A DNA stretch of 53,718 bases from the NCBI RefSeq assembly GCF_017308075.1, contig NZ_JAFKFX010000049.1:1-53718 (forward strand). Direction: 5' to 3'. Shown here piece after piece: positions 33,494 through 41,675 of the stretch. The notes beneath the pieces were generated by a model, which was given only the letters and a program-made list of their open reading frames with translations, was not told the origin of the DNA and made no database searches. Numbering within the stretch: position 1 is the first letter of the stretch; each line of letters opens with the position of its first letter. The DNA is from Allobosea sp. (GTDB lineage Bacteria; Pseudomonadota; Alphaproteobacteria; Rhizobiales; Beijerinckiaceae). The position numbers and the translations under genes are program-made.

Positions 33494-35671
33494 TCAGGCC
33501 ATGGCCGGCTTGACCTCGGGGCTCTTCTCCCCGAAGCGACCTTCGCCTTCGACCATCACCAGGGCGATCGGCGCTTTGGTCAGATCGGAGAGGCGATAGG
33601 CGGCCTCGACCGCGTGGCCATTACCGACATGGCCGGCCATGACCAGAGCGGCCTGGGCCTGGGCGACGAGGGGGGCGAGCACGGCCGCCTCGTCACTCGA
33701 AGCGGCGGCGACCAGCACCCAGTCATAGGTCTCGCAGAGCGCGGCGAGCGCGACCTCGACGATATCCGGCGCCGCCAGCACTGCGGCGCGGCCGGCATAG
33801 CCGGGTCCGATCTCGTGCAGCCGCGAATTCGGCTGGCGGGTGATGATGTCGGAGAACAGCGCCTCGCCGGCGAGCAACTCCGAGAAACCGGCCTGGTTGC
33901 GTGCCGCATCGCTGCCGAGATCGACCAGCACACAGCGGCAGCGCTCGGACAGCAGGCTCGCCAGCGCCCGGGCAGAGACGTCGCCGGGAGCCGCTCCGTC
34001 GAGCACGACCACGAGCGGCGCATAGCCGGGGCGCCCGTCATCGACACGCTCGGCGAGGTCGGCGAGGCTTCGGTCGGGATCCGACAGATCGAGCTGGAGC
34101 TGGCCGACGCGACCGCCATGGGTGAGCAGGCCGGCGACGCGTGCCTGGCGCGGGTCCACGGTCTTGTCGTCACCGGGATCGGCCTGCGGCTCGCGGGCGG
34201 CGGCGGCGCCGACCCAGCCCGGCGGCTTGCGCGGCGGCTGGCGATTGCCGCTCGAGCCCGGGCCCGATCCGTTGAGCAGCTCGCGCGAGATGATCGTCGC
34301 CAGCGCGATCAGGAAGGTCGCGAGCGTCGCGACGATCATGGTCGGAATCTTCTTCGGGAAAGAGGGCTGCGTCGGCTCGACGGCGCGCGAGATGATCCGG
34401 GCATCGGCCGGAGTCGCGTTGTCGGCGTCGCGGGCAAGCGCCTCGCGATATTTCAGCATGTATTGTTCGAGCTGCTCGCGCTGGGTGCGCGCCTCGCGCT
34501 CCAGCGCCCGCAGCTGGACCTCGCTGTCATTGGCGCCGGACACCGTCTTCTTCTGGCCTTCCAAAGCGGCGGTGAAGCTCTCGACGCGCTGGCCGGCGAT
34601 CTTGGCCTCGTTCTCGAGCGTCCGCACCGTGCGCTCCGCCGCGGCGCGCAACTGCCCCTCGAGATCGGCGAGCTGGGCATTCAGCTCCTTGATGCGTGGA
34701 TGCTCGGAGAGGAGATTACGTGATTCAAGCGCGATCTGGGCGCGCAGGTTGACGCGCTGCTCGATCAGCCGGCGCACCAGTTCATTATTGGCGACGTCGG
34801 GTATCTCGAAGGTCCGGCCGCTTTTCATCGCATCGCGGACGATCGAGGCCTTGGCCTGCGCCTCGGCCTGCTGGGTGCGCGCACTGGAGAGCTGCGTCGA
34901 GAGATCGGCGAGTTGCTGGGCGGTGATGGTGGTGTTGTTGGTGCCGACGAGCAGGCCGTTGCGCGAGCGGAACTCCTCGACCTTGGCCTCCGATTCCGCC
35001 AGCTTCTTGCGCAGCGGCTCGATCGTGGTCGAGAGCCAGGACGAGGCGCTGCGGGCGGTATCCTGCTTGGCTGCGCCCTGCATCTCCAGATAGGTGCTGG
35101 CGATGATGTTGGCCGCCTTGGCGGCAAGCTCCGGGTCCTGCGAGGTGAACTCGATCGCGACGATGCGCGAACGGCCGACCGGGTAGACCAGAAGCCGGTC
35201 GTAATACTTCTCGAGCACGCGCTCTTCGGGCGAGCGATCGGCCGGGTGAGCCCCGAGGCCGAGCAGCACCCCGACCTTCTTCAGCGCCCCCAGGGCGCCG
35301 GCGCCCGAATCGAATTCGGAATTGCCGACAAGGCCGATGCGCTTGATCGCCTCGCGTGCGAGATCCCGCGACATGACGACCTGCACCTGGCTCTGAACGC
35401 CCTCGCTGTCGAACTGGGCGCCGTAATTGTCCGCAGTCGGCCCGGGGCGCGTGTAGAAGCTGTCCCCGTTCTCCAGCAGGATCCGGGCCTCGCCGGTATA
35501 GCGCGGGGGGATGATGTTGACGGCGATGAAGGAGAGCCCGAGCGCTGCCAGCGTCGGGCCGATGATCCACGCTTTCCTCGCCTTGATCGCGGCCCAGAGG
35601 GCGGCCAGGTCGAGCATGTCGCCGGAGCGGCCTTCACCGCCTGCCGGAGCAATGTCATCGCGAGTGGTCAT
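33494..35671 (-). CDS. Wzz/GumC-type polysaccharide co-polymerase with degenerate kinase-like C-terminus
   Basis: The N-terminal half is a Wzz domain: a membrane segment (IIGPTLAALGLSFIAVNII) at about 38-56, a periplasmic coiled-coil region with LSTQLSSARTQQAEAQAKA and ERTVRTLENEAKIAGQRVES, and a PxxP segment (VEPTQPSFPKKIP) before the second span near residue 450. The C-terminal ~230 residues resemble the RecA-like kinase fold of BY-kinases (CVLVDLG strand, DWVLVAAAS strand), but the Walker A site reads VVLDGAAPGDVSA with no GKS/T, and there is no tyrosine cluster at the end. It should control chain length but probably cannot phosphorylate itself. Starts from the ATG at 35671 with GGAAG upstream. 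Confidence 0.85.
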   Translation of the reverse strand: MTTRDDIAPAGGEGRSGDMLDLAALWAAIKARKAWIIGPTLAALGLSFIAVNIIPPRYTGEARILLENGDSFYTRPGPTADNYGAQFDSEGVQSQVQVVMSRDLAREAIKRIGLVGNSEFDSGAGALGALKKVGVLLGLGAHPADRSPEERVLEKYYDRLLVYPVGRSRIVAIEFTSQDPELAAKAANIIASTYLEMQGAAKQDTARSASSWLSTTIEPLRKKLAESEAKVEEFRSRNGLLVGTNNTTITAQQLADLSTQLSSARTQQAEAQAKASIVRDAMKSGRTFEIPDVANNELVRRLIEQRVNLRAQIALESRNLLSEHPRIKELNAQLADLEGQLRAAAERTVRTLENEAKIAGQRVESFTAALEGQKKTVSGANDSEVQLRALEREARTQREQLEQYMLKYREALARDADNATPADARIISRAVEPTQPSFPKKIPTMIVATLATFLIALATIISRELLNGSGPGSSGNRQPPRKPPGWVGAAAAREPQADPGDDKTVDPRQARVAGLLTHGGRVGQLQLDLSDPDRSLADLAERVDDGRPGYAPLVVVLDGAAPGDVSARALASLLSERCRCVLVDLGSDAARNQAGFSELLAGEALFSDIITRQPNSRLHEIGPGYAGRAAVLAAPDIVEVALAALCETYDWVLVAAASSDEAAVLAPLVAQAQAALVMAGHVGNGHAVEAAYRLSDLTKAPIALVMVEGEGRFGEKSPEVKPAMA

Positions 35672-35914
35672 GAGGCTTCCATTCACGCAAAACTCTCGCG
35701 TCCGAGATCAGGACGCAGCGTCAATGAGAACCGATTAAGGTTAGTGGTCGGTAAACGCCGCGCGGAACGGGCGAACTCGGCCGCGCCACCTTTCCTGAAG
35801 CGACGCAGCGCGCCGACCGGGAAGCACGCCTCGCCTCGCGCACAGGCGCGCGCTCAGCAGAAGCCAACGCCGCTCGTCCCTCGCAAGCCCGCCATGGTTA
35901 ATCCGGTGCAAATT

Positions 35915-35929
35915 TTAACCTGCCCTTAA
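35915..35929. promoter_or_regulatory. Consensus CtrA-binding site (TTAA-N7-TTAA)
   Basis: TTAACCTGCCCTTAA fits the full CtrA recognition sequence of Alphaproteobacteria. It lies 49 bases upstream of the exporter start, within the 307-base gap between the divergent Wzz-like and Wza-like genes. A partly overlapping inverted repeat GGTTAA-(13)-TTAACC (35896-35920) is also present. Control by CtrA is inferred. Confidence 0.6.
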
Positions 35930-35978
35930 GCATGTCAGCCTAACCCTGAGCCCGGATTTTGGATGGGTTCAGCACGCG

Positions 35979-36539
35979 ATGATGAGTAGACGCCCCGTCT
36001 GTCTTGCGCTGGTGGTCGCGCTTGCGGCGGCAAGTTGCGCGCCTCGCATCGTGGCGACGGAATTCGCGATCGAGAATGCCGGCCCCTATCAGCTCGCCAG
36101 CGGCGACCGGCTGCGCATCATCGTCTTCGGTCAGGACAATCTCTCCAATGTCTATGCCGTCGACGGCAGCGGCCGCATCTCGATGCCGCTGATCGGCGCG
36201 ATCGACGTCAATGGCCGCACCACCGCCCAGCTCGAGCGGGCGATCGAGGCGCGTCTGCGCGCCGGCTATCTGCGCGAGCCCAGGGTCTCGGTCGAGGTCG
36301 ACGCCTATCGTCCCTTCTTCGTGCTCGGCGAAGTCACGAATTCCGGCCAGTTCCCCTTCGTGAACGGCATGACGGTGCAGACCGCCGTCGCCATTGCCGG
36401 CGGCTTCACGCCGCGCGGCCAGCGCAACTTCGCAGAAGTCACCCGGATGATGGACGGGCAGCTCGTCACCGGCACGGTGCCGATCACCTATGCGGTGCGC
36501 CCCGGCGATACCATCGTGATCAAGGAACGCTGGTTCTAG
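35979..36539 (+). CDS. Polysaccharide export lipoprotein (Wza/ExoF-like)
   Basis: A lipoprotein signal ends in LAAASC. The polysaccharide biosynthesis/export domain follows: YQLASGDRLRIIVFGQDNLSN, then VDGSGRISMPLIGAIDVNGRT, and an SLBB domain with FFVLGEVTNSGQFPFVNGMT and TYAVRPGDTIVIKERWF. At 186 residues it is the short, single-SLBB form lacking the outer-membrane helix domain of E. coli Wza. It should form or assist the outer-membrane export channel and work with the Wzz-like protein encoded divergently. The GT4 gene follows after 22 bases. Confidence 0.92.
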   Translation: MMSRRPVCLALVVALAAASCAPRIVATEFAIENAGPYQLASGDRLRIIVFGQDNLSNVYAVDGSGRISMPLIGAIDVNGRTTAQLERAIEARLRAGYLREPRVSVEVDAYRPFFVLGEVTNSGQFPFVNGMTVQTAVAIAGGFTPRGQRNFAEVTRMMDGQLVTGTVPITYAVRPGDTIVIKERWF

Positions 36540-36561
36540 TCCCGGCGCGGAGCCCATCGTC

Positions 36562-37725
36562 ATGCCTGCCGCGACCGACGCCGGCCCCCTGAAGATCCTG
36601 CATGTCTTCCGCGCCCCGCTCGGCGGTCTGTTCCGACATGTGCTCGACCTCGCGCGCGGCCAGGCCGAACGCGGCCACGAGGTCGGCATCTTCTGCGATT
36701 CGACGACCGGAGGAGCCCGTGCCGACGAGGTCTTCGCCGAACTCGGGCCCAGGCTCTCGCTCGGCGTGACGCGCGTGCCGATGTCGCGCTATCCGAGCCT
36801 GACCGATGCCAGGGCGCAGATTTCGGCGATCGGGAGTCGGCGGCGAGCCGCACCGCAGGTCGTGCATGCGCACGGCTCGAAGGGCGGCGTCTATGCGCGG
36901 CTGCCGGCACTGCTTTCGCCCGGCCGCCGCTATATGACGGCCTATACGCCGCATGGCGGCAGCTTCAACTACAAGCCGGGCAGCACGGAACACCGCATCT
37001 ATATGGGCGTCGAGCGCCTGCTCGAACCGGCGACCGACATGTTCCTGTTCGAGAGCGCCTTCATCGCTGGGCGTTTCCAGGCCTGTACCGGCCACCTGCC
37101 GCGCACCGACCATCGCATCGTCCTCAACGGTATCTCGGAGGCCGAATTTGCTCCGATCGATCACGCTTCGGCGACATTCGATCTCGTTTATCTCGGAGAG
37201 CTGCGCTCGGCCAAGGGCGTCGACACGCTGATCCAGTCGCTGGCGCTCCTGAAGACAAGCGGCGGGCTGAGCCCACGCGTCCTGATCGTCGGCTCCGGGC
37301 CGGACGAAGCCCTGCTCAAGCAGATGACGGTCGATAACGGCGTCGCCGAGCAATGCGTCTTCGAGCCGCCGGGACCGATCCGCGCCGCATTGGCCAAGGC
37401 CAGGGTCATGGCGATTCCCTCACGCGCCGAATCGCTGCCCTATGTGATTCTCGAGGCGGCGGCCGCGGCGCAGCCGCTGATCGCGACCGATGTCGGCGGC
37501 ATCAAGGAAATCTATGGCCCGCGGCATGCGCCGCGGCTGATCCCACCCAATGATCCGACGATCCTCGCCGACGCGATCAGCAGGACGCTGGCCATGCCGG
37601 AGGCGGCACGCCGCGCCGAAGCCACCGACCTCGCGAACTATGTACGCGCGAATTTCTGCCTCGACACCATGATAGACGGTGTGCTCGACGCCTATCGCAG
37701 CACCCTCGCCAGGCGCTTCGGCTGA
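36562..37725 (+). CDS. Glycosyltransferase family 4
   Basis: The 387-residue protein has the GT-B fold: an N-terminal acceptor domain starting KILHVFRAPLGGLFRHVLDLA, AHGSKGGVYARL in the middle, and the donor domain from VYLGELRSAKGVDTLI through LIVGSGPDEALLK to AIPSRAESLPYVILEAAAAAQPLIATDVGGI with the E-x7-E-like motif. It adds a sugar to the EPS repeat unit at the inner membrane; the donor is unknown. It is cotranscribed with the exporter. Confidence 0.93.
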   Translation: MPAATDAGPLKILHVFRAPLGGLFRHVLDLARGQAERGHEVGIFCDSTTGGARADEVFAELGPRLSLGVTRVPMSRYPSLTDARAQISAIGSRRRAAPQVVHAHGSKGGVYARLPALLSPGRRYMTAYTPHGGSFNYKPGSTEHRIYMGVERLLEPATDMFLFESAFIAGRFQACTGHLPRTDHRIVLNGISEAEFAPIDHASATFDLVYLGELRSAKGVDTLIQSLALLKTSGGLSPRVLIVGSGPDEALLKQMTVDNGVAEQCVFEPPGPIRAALAKARVMAIPSRAESLPYVILEAAAAAQPLIATDVGGIKEIYGPRHAPRLIPPNDPTILADAISRTLAMPEAARRAEATDLANYVRANFCLDTMIDGVLDAYRSTLARRFG

Positions 37726-37868
37726 GCGTCAGCGGCCTTTCCGCGCAGGCCTCGAAAAGCGGTTCGACTTTCGCCAGTCCTGCGATATAGGCTGATTTCT
37801 CCCTCACTGCGGCGCGCCGGCGATGGCCTGCTTTCCGCCGCACGAGAACTGGTTCGGATGGCGCGATC

Positions 37869-38393
37869 ATGTGGCGCGACGGACGCAAGTCGGCGCGCAA
37901 TGCGCGGCTCGAACGCGAATGGACTCGGCTCTTCCGCTATGCCTGCGCTCTGACGCGGGATCGCGAACGGGCCGGCGACGCCGCCCAGGAGGCGGCGCTG
38001 CGCGTCCTCAGCGCGAAGAGCGAGCCCGCAGACGACGTCGCCTATCGGCGCTGGCTCTACTGCATCCTGCGCAACCTGCTGGTCGACCAGAGCCGGCGGC
38101 AAGCGCGCGAAGCAGGCAGCGAAGCGCCTGAACCGATCGACTGGCGTGTCGCCGAACGCGCGCTCAACGCCATCACGGTGCGGCAGGCGCTGGAGCAATT
38201 GCCGCTCGCGATGAAAGAGGTGGTAGTCTTGGTGGATCTCGATGGCTTCAGCTACGCGGAAGCGGCGGCGATCATCGGCGTGCCGACCGGCACGGTGATG
38301 AGCCGACTGGCTCGTGCCCGGGCCACCATGCTCGCCATCATCGGCGAAACCAATATCCGCATGCTGCCCCAGCGCCATGTCGCGGCGCGCTGA
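37869..38393 (+). CDS. ECF RNA polymerase sigma factor
   Basis: The 174-residue protein has sigma-2 (LFRYACALTRDRERAGDAAQ...RWLYCILRNLLVDQSRR) and sigma-4 (ALEQLPLAMKEVVVLVDLDGFSYAEAAAIIGVPTGTVMSRLARAR). Its stop is followed at once by the anti-sigma start (TGAGATG), showing translational coupling. In Sinorhizobium meliloti an ECF/anti-sigma pair (RpoE4 and its anti-sigma) is encoded next to sorT and responds to sulfite; the same arrangement here suggests the same role. Confidence 0.93.
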   Translation: MWRDGRKSARNARLEREWTRLFRYACALTRDRERAGDAAQEAALRVLSAKSEPADDVAYRRWLYCILRNLLVDQSRRQAREAGSEAPEPIDWRVAERALNAITVRQALEQLPLAMKEVVVLVDLDGFSYAEAAAIIGVPTGTVMSRLARARATMLAIIGETNIRMLPQRHVAAR

Positions 38394-38394
38394 G

Positions 38395-39138
38395 ATGCCC
38401 GGCCCGGCCGATTGGGAGCGGCTCAACGCCTTCGCCGATGGCGAACTGGCGGTCGGCGATCAGCGCGAGGTCGCGGCCCTGCTCGGCGCCTCGCCTCCGG
38501 CGGCGCAGGCCCTGCGCGGCATCATCGGGCTGAAGGAACAATTGCGGGCGCTGCCGACTGATGATGCACCGCCCTTCCCGCGGGCCAAGACGCCGCCGCA
38601 GCGACGCCACCGCAACCTCGCCGCCGCAGTGGCCCTGGCACTCGTCGCCAGCGCAGCCCTCTTCGCCCTCCGACCGACCGGAAACCCGCAGGAGGACCGC
38701 TTCCTGGCCGCATCGCTCGCCGCCCATGAGCGCCACGCCGACATCGTTCCGGTCGAGGGCGTGATGCAGGCTTCCTCCGACCCGATCGCGAGCGAACTGG
38801 CACGGCTCGGCCTAAGGCCGGCCTGGCGCAGCGCGGTCGCCGCAGGTGAGGAGCATGCCGGCTTCACCGGCGCGCGTGGCTGTCGCCTGAGCCTGCACGT
38901 CACGACGCAGCTTCAGCCCGAGCGCCCGCCGGGCGGCAGCGAGACACCGCATGCGCTCGCCCGCTGGAACGCCGACGGCAAGAGCTATCTCCTGATCGCG
39001 ACGGGCATGCCGGCGGCGCGCTTCGCCATCATGGCCGGCTTCCTGAGGGACCTGACGGGACGCCCCGGCCCCGGTATCGAGCCGCTGCGCATCGCGCTGC
39101 GCCAGGACTGGAGCGCAGCGCCGTCCTGCCTTGCCTGA
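38395..39138 (+). CDS. Anti-sigma factor, single-span membrane protein
   Basis: The protein begins with a short cytoplasmic region containing LNAFADGELAVGDQREV, an anti-sigma N-terminal pattern; it lacks the HxxxCxxC of zinc-binding anti-sigma factors. One membrane segment follows at about residues 75-92, then a periplasmic domain of about 150 residues with a GARGCRLSLHV region. Start at ATG 38395 is set by coupling to the sigma stop. It should hold the adjacent sigma factor until a periplasmic signal, probably sulfite-related stress. Confidence 0.88.
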   Translation: MPGPADWERLNAFADGELAVGDQREVAALLGASPPAAQALRGIIGLKEQLRALPTDDAPPFPRAKTPPQRRHRNLAAAVALALVASAALFALRPTGNPQEDRFLAASLAAHERHADIVPVEGVMQASSDPIASELARLGLRPAWRSAVAAGEEHAGFTGARGCRLSLHVTTQLQPERPPGGSETPHALARWNADGKSYLLIATGMPAARFAIMAGFLRDLTGRPGPGIEPLRIALRQDWSAAPSCLA

Positions 39139-39167
39139 GGCAGTTTCACAAAAAGACGGGACAGCAT

Positions 39168-39193
39168 GGAATGATTCCAGCCGCTCGAACGTC
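39168..39193 (+). promoter_or_regulatory. Candidate ECF promoter upstream of the sulfite dehydrogenase
   Basis: GGAAT at 39168-39172 and CGTC at 39190-39193 are separated by 17 bases, matching the general ECF-type promoter (GGAAC -35 and CGTC -10). The gap lies 48 bases before the sorA-like start. A strong ribosome-binding site GGAGGAAA follows. Recognition by the adjacent sigma factor is inferred. Confidence 0.55.
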
Positions 39194-39241
39194 TCATCCT
39201 CCAGTGGCGCCTTTTGGTGATGCGCCTGAAGGAGGAAACTG

Positions 39242-40600
39242 ATGGCGAAGGCTGAACGCTCCCTGGCCGAACTTTATCGCGACGATCCCGAGCGGGCCGA
39301 TGCGCAGGCCTTCGGCCGGCGCACCGACGCCTCGCGCCGCGGCTTCCTGGGCGGTGCCGGCCTGGCGGCCATGGGTGCGGCCGTCGGCGGCGCGATCCCG
39401 TTCTCGGCCAATATGCCGGCCGGCCTGATCCCGGCCGCGATGGCGCAGGGCACCGCGGCTCCGGCCGGCGCTCCACCGTCCGCGGCGCCGAAGGGCCCGC
39501 AGATCCTCGACTTCCCGGGCAAGGCCAAGGGCCTCGTCGTGCTCGGCGACCGTCCGCTCGTCGCCGAAACGCCCGAGCACCTGCTCGACGACGACACCAC
39601 GCCGACCGAGAAGTTCTACATCCGCAATAACGGCCAGACGCCGGAAGGCTTCGCCGAAGGCGATGCCTGGGAGTTCAGCATCGACGGCGAGGTCAACACC
39701 CCGCTCAAGATGAAGCTCGGCGAGCTCAAGCAGAAATTCGCCGCCAAGACCTACCGCATGGTGCTGGAATGCGGCGGCAATGGCCGCTCCTTCTTCCAGC
39801 CGACCGCCCGCGGCAACCAGTGGACCAATGGCGGCGCCGGCTGCGCCGAATGGACCGGTGCCTCGCTCGCAGAGGTCCTGAAGAGCGCCGGGCTGAAGTC
39901 GAGCGCGGTCCACACCGGAAATTACGGCGCCGACCAGCACCTTTCGGGCGATCCGAGCAAGGACGTGCTCTCGCGCGGCGTGCCGATCGAGGCGGCACTG
40001 GAGCAGCATGCGCTGCTGGTCTGGGCGATGAACGGCCAGCCGCTCAGCAACATCCATGGCGGGCCGCTGCGGGTCATCGTTCCCGGCTTCCCGGCCTCGG
40101 TCTCGCATAAATGGCTGAAGCGGATCGCAATCCGCGACAAGGTCCATGACGGCCAGGGCATGGGCGGAACCTCCTATTCGGTCGCGATCAAGCCGATGAT
40201 CCCCGGCGGCAAGACCGACGAATCCAATATGCGCACCATGACCTCGATGCCGGTGCGCGGCATCATCACCAACCCGGCCAACGGCACGCGCCTTCCGGCC
40301 GGTACCCGCAAGCTCGCTTTGCGCGGCGCCGCCTGGGACGGGCATGACGGCGTCTCCCGCGTCGATGTCTCGATCGATTTCGGCGCGACCTGGCAGCAGG
40401 CCAAGGCGGCCGAGCCGCGCAACCGCTTCGACTGGCGCCGCTGGACGACCGAGGTCGAGCTGCCCTCCGACGGCTATTACGAGCTCTGGGTCAGGGCCAC
40501 CGACGGCAAGGGCCGCGCCCAACCGCACATCGCCGGCGGCTGGAACCCGCAGGGCTACGGCGCCAACCCGATGCACCGGGTCGCGGTGCTGGTCGGATGA
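39242..40600 (+). CDS. Sulfite dehydrogenase molybdopterin subunit (SorA/SorT-like)
   Basis: The protein has a Tat signal (SRRGFLGGAG at 31-40) and should act in the periplasm. The molybdenum-ligating cysteine is C177 in MVLECGGNGRSFF. The sulfite oxidase fold continues with WTGASLAEVL, NGQPLSNIHGGPLRVIVPG, and a C-terminal dimerisation (Mo-co) domain starting near SMPVRGIITNP. It has no heme domain of its own and pairs with the cytochrome c gene that overlaps its stop. Substrate could also be another sulfite-like compound, but the ECF/anti-sigma context favours sulfite. Confidence 0.9.
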   Translation: MAKAERSLAELYRDDPERADAQAFGRRTDASRRGFLGGAGLAAMGAAVGGAIPFSANMPAGLIPAAMAQGTAAPAGAPPSAAPKGPQILDFPGKAKGLVVLGDRPLVAETPEHLLDDDTTPTEKFYIRNNGQTPEGFAEGDAWEFSIDGEVNTPLKMKLGELKQKFAAKTYRMVLECGGNGRSFFQPTARGNQWTNGGAGCAEWTGASLAEVLKSAGLKSSAVHTGNYGADQHLSGDPSKDVLSRGVPIEAALEQHALLVWAMNGQPLSNIHGGPLRVIVPGFPASVSHKWLKRIAIRDKVHDGQGMGGTSYSVAIKPMIPGGKTDESNMRTMTSMPVRGIITNPANGTRLPAGTRKLALRGAAWDGHDGVSRVDVSIDFGATWQQAKAAEPRNRFDWRRWTTEVELPSDGYYELWVRATDGKGRAQPHIAGGWNPQGYGANPMHRVAVLVG

Positions 40601-40965
40601 GCCTGATGAATGCGTATCTGCGCCGCGCCGGGCTCACGCTCGGCGCGGTCATGCTGCTCGGCGCCTCGCTGGCGCTGGCCCAGGCGCCCGCTCCCGCCGA
40701 GGAGACGCCCGAAATGTTCCCGGACGCGCCGCATCGCGAGGAAGCGTTCTACGCCTGCGTCGCCTGCCATAATTTCAAGCTGGTCGCGGCCCAGGGCATG
40801 ACCCGCGACAAATGGAACGAGACGCTCGCCTGGATGGTCAGCAAGCACAATATGCAGCCCCTGGCCGACGAGGACCGCAAGAAGGTGCTCGACTATCTCG
40901 AGGCGAGCTTCCCTCCTAAGGCCCCCGCCCAGCGGGGCGGCTGGACGAACCCGTTCCTGCAGTGA
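40597..40965 (+). CDS. Cytochrome c subunit of sulfite dehydrogenase (SorB-like)
   Basis: A signal peptide (GLTLGAVMLLGASLALAQA) precedes a small c-type cytochrome with heme motif CVACH at residues 54-58 and a probable distal methionine in MVSKHNMQPL. The ATG overlaps the upstream stop (ATGA), so the two subunits are made together. It should accept electrons from the molybdopterin subunit and pass them to a terminal oxidase. Confidence 0.9.
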   Translation: MSLMNAYLRRAGLTLGAVMLLGASLALAQAPAPAEETPEMFPDAPHREEAFYACVACHNFKLVAAQGMTRDKWNETLAWMVSKHNMQPLADEDRKKVLDYLEASFPPKAPAQRGGWTNPFLQ

Positions 40966-40974
40966 GGGACGGGA

Positions 40975-41313
40975 TCAGGCCAGCTTGAGCGCCGCCACCC
41001 CGGCGACCACCAGCGCGATGCCGAGCCAGCCGGCCGGGCGGATAGCCTGGCCGAAAGCGAGCGCACCGACCACGGCCGTCACCACCAGACCTGCGCCGCC
41101 CCAGGCGGCGTAGGCGACAGAGAGATCCATGCCGCGGATCGCCTGGGCCAGCGCCCCGAAGGCGCCGATGACCAGGATGACGCCAAGACCACCGATCAGG
41201 CGGCGCTTCAGCCCATCCGAGAGCTTGAGCAGGGCCGTGCCGAGAACCTCGAGCACGACTGCGAGCAGGAGCCAGAGCACGGCCAGCCCCTGCGGCGAAA
41301 AGAGGGCACTCAT
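40975..41313 (-). CDS. Small multidrug resistance (SMR) family transporter, subunit 2
   Basis: The 112-residue protein has four predicted spans. The membrane-embedded glutamate is in LEVLGTALLKLSDG, equivalent to E14 of EmrE, and the conserved YAAWGGAG is in span 3. Its start overlaps the stop of the partner SMR gene by four bases, typical of heterodimeric pairs such as EbrAB or MdtIJ. Substrates may be cationic drugs, polyamines or guanidinium; not determined. Confidence 0.9.
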   Translation of the reverse strand: MSALFSPQGLAVLWLLLAVVLEVLGTALLKLSDGLKRRLIGGLGVILVIGAFGALAQAIRGMDLSVAYAAWGGAGLVVTAVVGALAFGQAIRPAGWLGIALVVAGVAALKLA

Positions 41314-41675
41314 GCGAGCCTCCTCTTTTCCTCCTCTTCATGGCCGCCACCTTCATGGCCGACCCCGCGCTCGAGCAGCACGATGCCGCCGACGATCATG
41401 GCGAGCGCCGCGAGGCGCCCCGGCGTCAGATGCTCGGCGAACATGACATGGCCGATCACGGCGATGCCGACGATGCCGAGCCCCTCCCAGACCGCATAGG
41501 CGACCGCCATCGGGATGACGCGCAGCGCCAGGCTGAGGAGAGCGAAGGAAAGGCCGATCAGCACAAGCGGCAGAAAGGCCAGGAAGAGCGGCGCTGAAAC
41601 GAAGACCTTCAGCGCCGACGTAGCGAGAATCTCGACGGCGACCGCCGCGAGCAGAACAATCCAGTGAAAAGACAC
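41310..41675 (-). CDS. Small multidrug resistance (SMR) family transporter, subunit 1
   Basis: The 121-residue protein also has four spans, with the essential glutamate in VEILATSALK and the span-3 motif AVAYAVWEGLG. A hydrophilic C-terminal tail rich in Gly, His and Glu (GHEGGGHEEEEKRR) is unusual for SMR proteins and could bind metal. Start is GTG at 41675. It is the first gene of the overlapping pair. Confidence 0.9.
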   Translation of the reverse strand: MSFHWIVLLAAVAVEILATSALKVFVSAPLFLAFLPLVLIGLSFALLSLALRVIPMAVAYAVWEGLGIVGIAVIGHVMFAEHLTPGRLAALAMIVGGIVLLERGVGHEGGGHEEEEKRRLA

